From JBAVVD01 sp049697115 (GTDB lineage: Bacteria; Acidobacteriota; Aminicenantia; Aminicenantales; UBA4085), in contig JBAVVD010000073.1 of assembly GCA_049697115.1 (NCBI GenBank), positions 1-64,000 of the forward strand: a stretch of 64,000 bases of DNA. The letters run 5' to 3'. Position numbers and translations under genes: made by a program. Below, in pieces: positions 34,543 through 42,449 of the stretch. The notes below the pieces were generated by a model. That model did no database searches, was not told the origin of the DNA, and was given only the letters and a program-made list of their open reading frames with translations. Position 1 is the first letter of the stretch, and each line of letters opens with the position of its first letter.

Positions 34543-35310
34543 CTAAGCGCCCTCGCCTTCTTTTAATTCCCTGCGGTCTCTGAGCTTCAGAGTCCGGCTC
34601 CCCACAGCCAGCGTGTATTCCGCCAAGGAGGCGGCGACAACCGAGCCTGCGCCTACCACGCTTCCTTTGCCAATGGTCACGCCGTCCAGGACAATCACAC
34701 CGGCGCCCAGCCAGACATCCTCATCGATTGTAATCCCGCCTTTGGTCAGAGAGGGCTGAAACATGATGGGCCTGTGAATGTCCTTGATGTTGTGGTTGCC
34801 GCCGGCGACAAGATAGCACCCTCCGGCCAGAAAGCAGTATTTGCCCAGCCGGATTTCTGTCTCGGAAAGAAAATGACAGTTGGCGGAGATATTGCAGTAG
34901 TCATCCAGGAAAATCGATCCCTCTTTGCAGCTGAGGATGGTATTTTGGCCGATGAAGACATTGCCGCCGATGAAAATTCCTTTGTTTGTTTCTCCTTTGG
35001 CGTCCAGAACAACGTTGTCGTCGATGAAAGTATGGTCCCCCACACGGATTTTATGGGGGTGGCGCAGGGTGATATTCCGGCCGAAGACGACTCCCTTTCC
35101 GACTCTTTTAAAAAGGGACGGATAAAAAACTTTCCTCAGGAAAAAACCAAGAGCCCCGGGGACCCGGGAACAAAGCAGGATAATAAGTTCGTATTTCAGT
35201 AAATAAAAAAACTTCTTTTTGCCCAGGAACAGATTTGAATATTTGGACAAAAGCGAATGGTCTTTGGCGATGAGCTTTTTCTGTGTGCTTCCGGGAAATT
35301 CACTGGCCAT
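34543..35310 (-). CDS. Hexapeptide-repeat (left-handed beta-helix) acyltransferase
   Basis: 255 residues. From about residue 70 there are many imperfect hexapeptide turns of the [LIV]-G-x4 type: 'VGKGVVFGRNI', 'IFIGGNVFIGQNTIL', 'EIRLGKYCFLAGGCYL' and 'VWLGAGVIVLDGVTIGKGSV'. The segment G-G-N-H-N-I-K supplies the likely catalytic His. Such O- or N-acetyltransferases decorate surface sugars or make LPS precursors. An N-terminal amphipathic part ('YLLKYELIILLCSRVPGALG') may attach it to the membrane. It stands alone between the symporter (convergent) and the repeat-rich spacer at 35.3-35.6 kb. Confidence 0.82.
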   Translation of the reverse strand: MASEFPGSTQKKLIAKDHSLLSKYSNLFLGKKKFFYLLKYELIILLCSRVPGALGFFLRKVFYPSLFKRVGKGVVFGRNITLRHPHKIRVGDHTFIDDNVVLDAKGETNKGIFIGGNVFIGQNTILSCKEGSIFLDDYCNISANCHFLSETEIRLGKYCFLAGGCYLVAGGNHNIKDIHRPIMFQPSLTKGGITIDEDVWLGAGVIVLDGVTIGKGSVVGAGSVVAASLAEYTLAVGSRTLKLRDRRELKEGEGA

Positions 35311-35367
35311 GTCTTTCTCTGTTTGCTTTTTGAATAATCTAGCACAGACTCAGGGACAAGTCTATAT

Positions 35368-35503
35368 CGGCTCTATGACAAAAAAGGTGTTGGCAACGTT
35401 GGTTTAAGATATGAGGACGGACGGGGACGTGTCGCGACAGGACCCCTCCTTCTTCAGAACAACACATCTCAAGAAACTGGCCACACTTTTTGTCATAGAA
35501 CCG
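35368..35503. repeat. Inverted repeat pair enclosing dispersed repeat X
   Basis: The arms 35368-35384 (CGGCTCTATGACAAAAA) and 35487-35503 are reverse complements at 16 of 17 positions and are separated by 102 bp. The enclosed DNA contains repeat X copy B. The shape resembles a small non-autonomous element or a structured RNA; no target-site duplication was recognised. Confidence 0.5.
35412..35445 (+). repeat. Dispersed repeat X, copy B
   Basis: Matches the reverse complement of 10393-10426 at 30 of 34 bases and lies inside the inverted repeat at 35368-35503. Confidence 0.6.
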
Positions 35504-35535
35504 TCTATATCCGGGGATGGCAGGATCGCATCTCT

Positions 35536-35554
35536 ATTTCTGTGATGAGGGCGC
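35536..35554 (+). repeat. Dispersed repeat Y, copy B
   Basis: Matches the reverse complement of 10520-10538 at 17 of 19 bases, 90 bp after repeat X copy B and just past the end of the epimerase gene. Confidence 0.5.
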
Positions 35555-35557
35555 TTG

Positions 35558-36526
35558 TTAAAGCCAGCCATTCTCCCTGTACCAGCGGACCGTCAATGCG
35601 ATCCCGTCTTTGAAATCGACCGCAGGTGCATATCCCAATTGTCGGACCGCCTTCTGGATGGCCAGAGGTTTGGGATGGATAAAAAAACTCAGCTTTGCGG
35701 GATTGAGGGGCGCTTCTTTTTTAAAGACAGAATACAGGATTCCCATTACCCCGGCGGCCCACTTCACCGGAAGAAGCGGGAGAGACAGGGGAAGCAGTTT
35801 TTTCCCCGTGGCTCCCGCAATGGCTTCCGCTATTTCTTTTACGGTCAAGATTTCCTTTCCGGCCAGATGGTAAATCTCTCCGCGTTTTCCCCTCTCAGCG
35901 CAGAGGAGTGTCCCCTGGATTAAGTCCTGAATATGGACAGGAGTCTGGAGCGTGCGGCCTTTTCCGATAAGGGCAAATCTTCTCTGGTGGACGGCCTTGA
36001 TCAGTTTGAATGTGCGTCTGTCCCGCGGGCCATAGGCCCATCCCGGCCGGATGATGACCACATCGAGTCCCTGATTGGCCATGGTCCGGGCGATTTTTTC
36101 ACCTTCCAGCTTGGAGGTGTCATAAATATTCTGAGGATTTAAAAGATAGTTTTCATCCGCCGCTTCGCTGTCTCTGACTGCGCCCAGGACTCCGGCGGAA
36201 CTGAAATGAACGATTCTCTGGACACCGGCCCTGCCTGCGGCCTGAAGGACATTCTGTGTTCCCTGGGCATTAATCGCCAGAAACTCTTTATGGCTGATGA
36301 GCGAAGATCCAAGGGCCGAGGCCAGGTGAAAAAGGATGTCTGTTCCTTTGAGAGCTTCTTGGAGGAGCCTGAGGTCGCGTATATCGCCCTTGATGACTTC
36401 GATATTTTCCTGGCTGGGAATCCTCTGCTGGTGGATGAGTGCGCGTATCTGCCATTTGTTCTCGAGAAGACGCTCGACAAGATGCCCTCCGATGAATCCC
36501 GAAGCTCCTGTGATGAAAGCGCGCAT
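35558..36526 (-). CDS. NAD-dependent epimerase/dehydratase (extended SDR)
   Basis: 322 residues. The NAD(P)-binding glycine motif T-G-A-S-G-F-I-G-G-H starts at residue 7. D-I-R-D, then 'DILFHLASALGSS', the Ser of 'VHFSSAGVLG' and the catalytic Y-D-T-S-K (YxxxK) follow. Substrate-domain segments 'VIIRPGWAYGPRD' and 'IYHLAGKEILTVKEIAEAIA' are typical of extended SDRs acting on nucleotide sugars or related sterol-like substrates. It is the last gene of a minus-strand operon with a GT4 and a GT2, so a nucleotide-sugar epimerase or dehydratase supplying them is likely. Confidence 0.88.
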   Translation of the reverse strand: MRAFITGASGFIGGHLVERLLENKWQIRALIHQQRIPSQENIEVIKGDIRDLRLLQEALKGTDILFHLASALGSSLISHKEFLAINAQGTQNVLQAAGRAGVQRIVHFSSAGVLGAVRDSEAADENYLLNPQNIYDTSKLEGEKIARTMANQGLDVVIIRPGWAYGPRDRRTFKLIKAVHQRRFALIGKGRTLQTPVHIQDLIQGTLLCAERGKRGEIYHLAGKEILTVKEIAEAIAGATGKKLLPLSLPLLPVKWAAGVMGILYSVFKKEAPLNPAKLSFFIHPKPLAIQKAVRQLGYAPAVDFKDGIALTVRWYRENGWL

Positions 36527-36552
36527 GATCGAATTTGTTTTTTAGTATTCTT

Positions 36553-37731
36553 TCATAGGTGATGAAATCTTACCGTGGCATTCTTTATGCACTCCTCCAT
36601 CCGCTCGAGGTACCGAGGATAAGTGTATTCCTTCTGGGACAGGTCTTTGGCCGCGCAGGCCCTGGCTTGAGCTTCTGGAGATGAGATGGCCAAAGCCATT
36701 CCCTCGGCAAAACTTTCGGGATTGGGTTCGACGAGGATTGATATTTTGCGGCTGAGAACCTGCGTATGGGTCCAGAGGTTTGTGGCTACCAGAGGTTTTC
36801 CGGACTTGAGGAATGAATAGATTTTCAAGGGCGTATTGGTTCCTGAAAGCCGGGGCGAGACAAGGACGTCGGCCAGAGAGAGATAGACAGGGACCTGGGC
36901 CGGCGGGACTTTCCGGATGAATATCACCCTGTCTTTGATTCTCAGAGAATCCGCCATTTTTTTCATTTTTTCTATCTCCGGCGGATTCCCTCCGACCAGC
37001 AGAAATACTGCTTTCTCTTTCAATTTCGCGGCCGCCTCGAGAAGAAGGGGGACCCCTTGATACGACTCAAAATTACCTGCATAAAGGAAGATTTTTTCTC
37101 CATGAGGGGCCAACTCGCTTTTCTTTTGTTGGAGTTCACTTTCGGAGAACGTTTGTTTTTCGAAATCATTGAAATCAATAAAGTTCTCGATAAGAATGAC
37201 TTTCTGGCCGTGGCCCTTTTTTCTGACGAGTTCCATCAGATCCTGGCAAATGACGATGACGGCCTGAGAGCTTTTCAGGATGTAATTTTCCATAAGGAGA
37301 AAGAGGCTTTTCAGGACTCTGGAGCGGGAGAATTTGAAATTATCCAGCTGCTGGGGAAGGCTGGAATGCATGTCATAGATGTGGGGCACAGAGAAAAGCT
37401 TTCCCAGGATGGCGCCGAATAAAGCCGCTTCTTCATGAGAGAAAATCAGGTCATAACGGTTTCGGACTAGGATAGAGAAGGCTTTCAGGAAGAGTAGAGA
37501 ATCCAGGGGAATTTTTGCCAAAGATGGTCCGATTTTTATCGAGCGGATGGGAAAAAGGTTGGGGATCCGAAAGGCCTTGAAATTTTTTAAGTCGACATGC
37601 CCGCCGAGGGGATAGGTGATCAGATGAATCTCATGCCCCAGGTCAGCGAGAGCTTTTATCCTGAAGTAAACGCTGATGGGTGTGCCGCGGGGCTGGAAAA
37701 AAGGCTCGGGAGCGAGCATGAGAATTTTCAT
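36553..37731 (-). CDS. GT4-family (GT-B fold) glycosyltransferase
   Basis: 392 residues. The N-terminal domain begins M-K-I-L-M-L-A-P-E-P-F-F-Q-P-R-G-T-P-I-S, the glycine-rich acceptor-side loop of GT4 enzymes, then 'GHEIHLITYP'. The C-terminal domain holds 'GEKIFLYAGNFESYQGVPLL', 'VFLLVGG', 'ADVLVSPRLSGTNTPLKIYS' and 'GKPLVATN', the nucleotide-sugar site in which a Glu normally follows the serine-rich loop; here N-T-P-L-K-I takes its place. Retaining sugar transfer in the cytoplasm is expected. ATGA overlap with the upstream GT2 shows coupling. Confidence 0.87.
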   Translation of the reverse strand: MKILMLAPEPFFQPRGTPISVYFRIKALADLGHEIHLITYPLGGHVDLKNFKAFRIPNLFPIRSIKIGPSLAKIPLDSLLFLKAFSILVRNRYDLIFSHEEAALFGAILGKLFSVPHIYDMHSSLPQQLDNFKFSRSRVLKSLFLLMENYILKSSQAVIVICQDLMELVRKKGHGQKVILIENFIDFNDFEKQTFSESELQQKKSELAPHGEKIFLYAGNFESYQGVPLLLEAAAKLKEKAVFLLVGGNPPEIEKMKKMADSLRIKDRVIFIRKVPPAQVPVYLSLADVLVSPRLSGTNTPLKIYSFLKSGKPLVATNLWTHTQVLSRKISILVEPNPESFAEGMALAISSPEAQARACAAKDLSQKEYTYPRYLERMEECIKNATVRFHHL

Positions 37732-38720
37732 GAATCTTTGGGGAGCGGGGTTTCTGCGGAATCTGAATCGACAATTTCGCGGACAAAATAGACATATTTT
37801 TTCGCGGATTCGTGGTAAGTCCGGACCATGATCTCCGCGAGCAACCCCAGCGTGATGAACTGGACTCCGATGACGATGAGGAGGATGGCCAGGAGAAGGA
37901 GGGGACGGCCGCCGATACCGACTTTAAGAATCAATCGCTGATAGGAGAGAATGAGCGCCAGAATCCCTCCAATTCCTCCGCTGAGAAGTCCGAAGAGGCC
38001 AAAAATCTGCAGGGGCCGGGTGGAATAGCTGAGAAGGAATTTCACCGTCAAGAGGTCGAGAATGACCTTGTTAAACCTGAGGATGCTGTACTTGGATTTG
38101 CCGTGGAGCCGCGGACGGTGGTTCACCTTGATTTCCGCGATGGAGACACCCATGTGGCTGGCGATGGCGGGAATGAAACGGTGCATCTCGCCGTAGAGTT
38201 TTATGCTTTTCGCAATTTCTCGTCGGAACGCCTTCAGGGTGCAGCCGTAATCATGGAGCTTAACGCGGGTGATCGCAGAGATCAGCCAGTTGGCGAGGAA
38301 TGACGGGATGCGCCGGGATAGAAACTTGTCTTTCCGCCGGACCCGCCAACCGCTGACCAGGTCAAAGCCCTCCTCGATTTTGGCGATGAGGCGCGCAAAA
38401 TCGTTGGGATCATTCTGGAGGTCGGAATCCAGAGTGATGATGATTTCGCCGTGGGCATAATCAAATCCGGCGGAGAGAGCGGCGGTCTGGCCGAAATTTT
38501 TCCTCAGCCGGATGATTTTGACTCGGGAGTCATTTTTCTGGATGTTTTTAAGGATAACAGAGGAATTATCCCCGCTGCCGTCGTCGATAAAGATGATTTC
38601 GAAGGTCCTCTGGAGTTTGGCACAGGAGGCGGTCAGCTCTTTGTAGAGCGCCGGCAGATTTTCCGATTCGTTGAAGACGGGAATGACCAGAGAGAGCTCT
38701 ATGTGACTGTTCTTGTTCAT
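37728..38720 (-). CDS. GT2 glycosyltransferase with C-terminal membrane helices (ArnC/GtrB-like)
   Basis: About 330 residues. S-L-V-I-P-V-F-N-E-S-E-N, then I-F-I-D-D-G-S-G-D, D-S-D-L-Q-N-D-P as the metal motif, and two C-terminal helices ('IFGLFGLLSGGIGGILALIL', 'LLLAILLIVIGVQFITLGLL'). It closely resembles the GT2 at 14412-15428, down to 'LYGEMHRFIPA' against 'LYGELHRFIPA'. It should make a polyprenyl-phosphate sugar. I start it at ATG 38720, because the ATG at 38738 lies upstream of the predicted -10 box. Confidence 0.88.
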   Translation of the reverse strand: MNKNSHIELSLVIPVFNESENLPALYKELTASCAKLQRTFEIIFIDDGSGDNSSVILKNIQKNDSRVKIIRLRKNFGQTAALSAGFDYAHGEIIITLDSDLQNDPNDFARLIAKIEEGFDLVSGWRVRRKDKFLSRRIPSFLANWLISAITRVKLHDYGCTLKAFRREIAKSIKLYGEMHRFIPAIASHMGVSIAEIKVNHRPRLHGKSKYSILRFNKVILDLLTVKFLLSYSTRPLQIFGLFGLLSGGIGGILALILSYQRLILKVGIGGRPLLLLAILLIVIGVQFITLGLLAEIMVRTYHESAKKYVYFVREIVDSDSAETPLPKDS

Positions 38721-38728
38721 TTTAGGCC

Positions 38729-38757
38729 AATATATCATAAAGAAAATACTTCATCAA
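38729..38757 (-). promoter_or_regulatory. Sigma-70-type promoter for the GT2-GT4-epimerase operon
   Basis: On the minus strand, TTGATG (38752-38757), 17-bp spacer, TATATT (38729-38734). Only 8 nt separate the -10 from ATG 38720, so the mRNA would be leaderless. Confidence 0.6.
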
Positions 38758-38758
38758 A

Positions 38759-38787
38759 TTGAATTTTATTTCCTTTTTTGGTATTCT
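38759..38787 (+). promoter_or_regulatory. Sigma-70-type promoter for the metallophosphoesterase gene
   Basis: TTGAAT (38759-38764), 17-bp spacer, TATTCT (38782-38787). The ATG at 38799 starts 11 nt after the -10. Its -35 is one base away from that of the divergent promoter at 38729-38757. Confidence 0.55.
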
Positions 38788-38798
38788 CCACCATCGCG

Positions 38799-41099
38799 AT
38801 GATTTTGAAAAGGCGCGCATTCCTTAAATGGGGAGGAACAGGGCTTTTTGCCGCCGGCCTTTTTTCGCAGAATTTATTCTCCGCATCTTCCTCTCCGTTG
38901 AGGGAGCTTCTGTTTTCTGATGAATATCCATTTCCTTATGATGAACAATATTTTGACTGCGCGGAAAGAATCTACAATGTCCGGAGAAGCAGAGATGACC
39001 CGCAGAGCTGGCAAACGAACGTGAGTCTCTTTTTGAAGGAAGGGAAGAAACTCGACATAAAAATCCGGGTGAGCGACACGCCGCAGGGCCTCTCCTCCCC
39101 GAGAGAGGTTCATTCCTTCACCGGAGTGACCGAATCCCTGGATGTCCTGATGACAGGCTTTGACAGCCCACGTCTCCATTATCAGGTTCAATACAGAGAG
39201 GGGCAGGGAAGCTGGAAGGCCTTGTCTCCCAAAAGCTTCAGGCTGCCGAACGCCCGAATCGAAAGGGGAGAAGAGATTAAAGTCATCCTCATCGCCGATG
39301 ACCACACTTTTGACGATGCGAGCTATCAAGTGCCTGCGGAATACAAAAATATTAAATTGAGCGGCGACTACGTGAATGAATTTCTCAAGAAACTGAGAAA
39401 TAATCCCAACTGGGAGCCGGACGCTCCCCTCGGGAAACTGACGAACGGCTTATTCCTGGCAAAGGCGATCAGGCTCATCCTGGCCCAGGAAGACCCTCAC
39501 TTGGTCATCAATTTAGGCGATACAAATGGAATCGGCGCGAGTTATCGATGGAAGGACTGGGGGCTTCCCTACCAGAATTTAACAGAGGCGGATTACGATT
39601 ACATCGCCAGAACGCTGTGGCTGAGGATGAGAAAAATCTATTCCGGCCTCACACCGGTTATGCCGGTGTTTCTTGCCCTGGGGAACCATGACGGAGAGGA
39701 AGGCTGGAATTCGGCGCGATTCAAATCGAGAGAATGGAGGGAAAAATATTTTCCATTGCCCGATGAGACGACGTACCCGGAAGGAGGCCATCCGGATGGC
39801 AATTACCACGCTTTTTCCTGGGGAAGCGATGAGGACAACCGGGGCGGCGTCCAATTTATCATCCTTGATGTAACGGCTTTCACAGGGAATGTAGAGCCGA
39901 GAAAAGTGGAAGCCTGGACACTTGGTGAAGAGCAGTTGAAATGGCTGAGAGAAGTCCTTGAGGGAAACGAAAGAGATTGGAGTTTTATCTGTTTCCATCA
40001 CGTCCTGGGCGGCTGGCCGGCCGGACCTGAAGAGACCGATAATGTCAACATCGCCTATGGCCGGGGCCCGCTTTTTAATCCTTCTGACTATTCCAGTTTC
40101 TGCGACCCGAATAAGGTCGAACAGGTCAAAATTACGGAGATGGCCGCAGAATACGGAGCGAGGGGTTTTCTTTATGGGCATGACCATATTTTTCATGTCA
40201 AAAAAATAGGAAAAGGACTTAACCAGAAAGAAATTCTCAGTGTGTGCGGCGGATCCACAAAAAGCATTGGCGAGGCAGGATGGTGGCGGGGAAACCTCTG
40301 GATGAAATACTATGGTAACGCCTTCAAACCCAACCCTGATTTCTGGGGGCCGCCGGGCATCACGCGGCTGACCGTGAAAAATGAAGAGACCAGGGTGGAC
40401 TATCTCGTCGTGGCTCGGACACATTTTTCAAACCTCCCTTCAGGAGCCCGGCCGGGAGATATTCTTTTCAGCACGATTCTTCCCAGCCCTTCCCCTTCCA
40501 TTGTCCTGGATAAGACAGAGATCGTTTTTCAAGGGGTGGAAGGGAGGAATCAATTTCCTGATCAGGTCATAAAAGTCAGAAACGGCGGCGGAAGGATTCT
40601 CGATTTCAGCGTCAAAACCAAGGCATCGTGGCTCTCCGTATCCCCCCAGAGCGGTAAGTCCTGGGGAAAATGGAAAGACATCACCCTGTCCATTTCCGTC
40701 CATAATTTCAGTGCCGGCACCTATGAAGGAACGGTCAGTTTCGAAGACTCTAGAGCCGCGAACAGCCCTCAGATTGTTCGAGTAAAACTGGAGGTTATCG
40801 ATCCTCCCATTTATCCGCCCGTCAATTTTAAAGGAGAAAGAAAAGAGGTGGTCTTCTATCCCCAGATCAATGTCATTTTTTTGAGCTGGAAAGCCAATCG
40901 GCTAAATCGGGACATCCGAAAATATCGAGTGTATATTCTGGACGCGGAAGGGCAGAAAAGCCTTCTCAATGAGGTTCTGGCGGACACGTATAAATATATC
41001 TTTGTGAATGCGCTGAAGGGGAAACGCTATCGTTTTGCCCTTACGGCCGTGGATTCCAAAAACAGGGAGGGGGAGGCCGCCTTCACCGCAGTTGACTAA
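38799..41099 (+). CDS. Tat-exported metallophosphoesterase with BACON-like and Fn3-like domains
   Basis: 766 residues from ATG 38799. The N-terminus M-I-L-K-R-R-A-F-L-K-W-G-G has a twin-arginine export motif and a hydrophobic core. The calcineurin-like phosphoesterase domain shows D-D-H near 163, N-L-G-D-T-N-G near 236, A-L-G-N-H-D-G near 291, F-H-H near 397 and Y-G-H-D-H near 460, giving a full two-metal site as in purple acid phosphatase-like enzymes. Residues about 565-665 look like a BACON module ('VKTKASWLSVSPQSGKSWGK', 'FSAGTYEGTVSF'). An Fn3-like domain follows. It probably acts on extracellular phosphate esters bound to glycan or polymer. Confidence 0.85.
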   Translation: MILKRRAFLKWGGTGLFAAGLFSQNLFSASSSPLRELLFSDEYPFPYDEQYFDCAERIYNVRRSRDDPQSWQTNVSLFLKEGKKLDIKIRVSDTPQGLSSPREVHSFTGVTESLDVLMTGFDSPRLHYQVQYREGQGSWKALSPKSFRLPNARIERGEEIKVILIADDHTFDDASYQVPAEYKNIKLSGDYVNEFLKKLRNNPNWEPDAPLGKLTNGLFLAKAIRLILAQEDPHLVINLGDTNGIGASYRWKDWGLPYQNLTEADYDYIARTLWLRMRKIYSGLTPVMPVFLALGNHDGEEGWNSARFKSREWREKYFPLPDETTYPEGGHPDGNYHAFSWGSDEDNRGGVQFIILDVTAFTGNVEPRKVEAWTLGEEQLKWLREVLEGNERDWSFICFHHVLGGWPAGPEETDNVNIAYGRGPLFNPSDYSSFCDPNKVEQVKITEMAAEYGARGFLYGHDHIFHVKKIGKGLNQKEILSVCGGSTKSIGEAGWWRGNLWMKYYGNAFKPNPDFWGPPGITRLTVKNEETRVDYLVVARTHFSNLPSGARPGDILFSTILPSPSPSIVLDKTEIVFQGVEGRNQFPDQVIKVRNGGGRILDFSVKTKASWLSVSPQSGKSWGKWKDITLSISVHNFSAGTYEGTVSFEDSRAANSPQIVRVKLEVIDPPIYPPVNFKGERKEVVFYPQINVIFLSWKANRLNRDIRKYRVYILDAEGQKSLLNEVLADTYKYIFVNALKGKRYRFALTAVDSKNREGEAAFTAVD

Positions 41100-41120
41100 A
41101 AGAATGGAGTCCATTACAAT
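41092..41120 (+). promoter_or_regulatory. Sigma-70-type promoter for the response-regulator gene
   Basis: TTGACT (41092-41097), 17-bp spacer, TACAAT (41115-41120). The -35 overlaps the last codons of the preceding gene; 15 nt separate the -10 from ATG 41136. Confidence 0.6.
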
Positions 41121-41135
41121 TCCTTAAAGTTCCTT

Positions 41136-41597
41136 ATGGCAGAGAAAAAGATTCTCATTGTGGATTACGACTCTCAGAGCCTTCAGGCTCTGTCTTCGCT
41201 TTTCAGGCCGCATAATTTCCAGATTCTGACGGCGACAGACGGAGTCTCCGCCTATGAAAAATTCGTGTCCGAAAAGCCGGACTTGGTCCTGATGGAAGCC
41301 ATCCTTCCCAAGCTCCACGGTTTTGACCTGACCAAAAAGATTACCCAGGAATCAAGGGGGAGCGTTCCTGTAATTATCGTCACCGGCCTCTACAAGGGAC
41401 CTCAGTATCGACATGAGGCTCTGGCCAATTACGGGGCTTCCGAGTATTTTGAGAAGCCCTATGACCAGGGAAAATTGATCAATTCCGTGCTTTCCCTTCT
41501 CAAAGAGAAAGTGGATATCTGGCTGGAGCTTCCTGATCCCGACACTGTCGTTGAACATCTGGCCAGGAGGCTTAAGAGCCCTTCCAGAAAGACTTAG
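41136..41597 (+). CDS. Stand-alone response-regulator receiver domain with Asp-to-Glu phospho-site
   Basis: 153 residues forming one CheY-like receiver fold and a short tail, with no DNA-binding output domain. The acidic pocket is D10-Y11-D12 (usually D-D). The phospho-acceptor position in 'PDLVLMEAILP' is Glu54 instead of Asp. Thr83 and Lys107 (F-E-K-P) are conserved. Glu here may mimic the phosphorylated state or make the protein phosphorylation-independent. No histidine kinase is adjacent; the next genes are accD and folC with their own promoter. The tail ('VVEHLARRLKSPSRK') is basic. Confidence 0.85.
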   Translation: MAEKKILIVDYDSQSLQALSSLFRPHNFQILTATDGVSAYEKFVSEKPDLVLMEAILPKLHGFDLTKKITQESRGSVPVIIVTGLYKGPQYRHEALANYGASEYFEKPYDQGKLINSVLSLLKEKVDIWLELPDPDTVVEHLARRLKSPSRKT

Positions 41598-41602
41598 TTC
41601 GC

Positions 41603-41642
41603 CTCAGGCCAATTGACATTCCGCCTGAGAAGCTGATAGACT
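41603..41642 (+). promoter_or_regulatory. Promoter for accD-folC with its -35 inside a hairpin
   Basis: TTGACA (41613-41618), 18-bp spacer, TAGACT (41637-41642); 12 nt then lead to ATG 41655. CTCAGGC (41603-41609) and GCCTGAG (41623-41629) can pair around the -35 box, forming an operator-like inverted repeat or a weak terminator for the gene before. Confidence 0.5.
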
Positions 41643-41654
41643 TTTTTAACGTTC

Positions 41655-42449
41655 ATGAACGAGAGCTTATGGACCCGGTGCAACAATTGTCAGAAAATTC
41701 TCTACAAAGAGGATATTATGGAAAACCTGTCGGTCTGCCCGGCCTGCAATTTTCATTTCCGGCTTTCCGCACAGGACCGGCTGGCCATGATCTTCGATGA
41801 GGGGAAATACGAGCTCTTCGACCAGGACATTTATCCCGTGGATTCCCTTCAATTTGAAGACAGTCAAAAATATTCCCAGCGCCTGGAGGACAACCAGCAA
41901 AAGACTTCCCTGCCTGAAGCGGTCCTTAATTCTCGGGGATTGATTGGAGGGATTGAAGTCATCATTTCCGTTATGGAATTTTCTTTCATGGGCGGAAGCA
42001 TGGGTTCGGTCGTGGGAGAGAAAATCACCAGGGCTGTGGAAAAGGCCGTTCAAGAGAAACTACCGCTGATCATCATTTCCTGCTCCGGCGGGGCGAGGAT
42101 GCAGGAGGGAGTGCTTTCTCTGATGCAGCTCATTAAAACAAGCGCGGCTTTAGCCCGGCTCGGACAGGCCCAACTTCCTTTTATCTCCGTTCTGTCCGAC
42201 CCGACAACAGGCGGAGTCACGGCCAGCTTTGCCATGTTGGGAGACCTGAACATCGCCGAGGCCAATGCGCTCATCGGATTTGCCGGCCCCCGGGTGATCG
42301 AGCAGACCATCAAGGAGAAATTGCCCAAGGGATTCCAGCGCGCGGAATTCCTCCTCAAGCACGGCATGCTGGATGATGTGGTGAACCGCAAAAATCTGCG
42401 GCCCTACCTGATCAGGGCTCTGCGGCTCTTGCTGAACCGCCCCCAATGA
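41655..42449 (+). CDS. accD: Acetyl-CoA carboxylase carboxyltransferase subunit beta
   Basis: 264 residues. An N-terminal zinc ribbon has Cys pairs R-C-N-N-C and V-C-P-A-C. The crotonase-like carboxyltransferase fold follows, with 'MEFSFMGGSMGSVVGEKITR', 'IISCSGGARMQEG', 'DPTTGGVTASFAMLGD' and 'IGFAGPRVIEQTI', which bind carboxybiotin and acetyl-CoA. It pairs with AccA (not in this window) to make malonyl-CoA for fatty-acid synthesis. The accD-folC gene pair is a common bacterial arrangement; here the two genes overlap by 4 bp. Confidence 0.96.
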   Translation: MNESLWTRCNNCQKILYKEDIMENLSVCPACNFHFRLSAQDRLAMIFDEGKYELFDQDIYPVDSLQFEDSQKYSQRLEDNQQKTSLPEAVLNSRGLIGGIEVIISVMEFSFMGGSMGSVVGEKITRAVEKAVQEKLPLIIISCSGGARMQEGVLSLMQLIKTSAALARLGQAQLPFISVLSDPTTGGVTASFAMLGDLNIAEANALIGFAGPRVIEQTIKEKLPKGFQRAEFLLKHGMLDDVVNRKNLRPYLIRALRLLLNRPQ

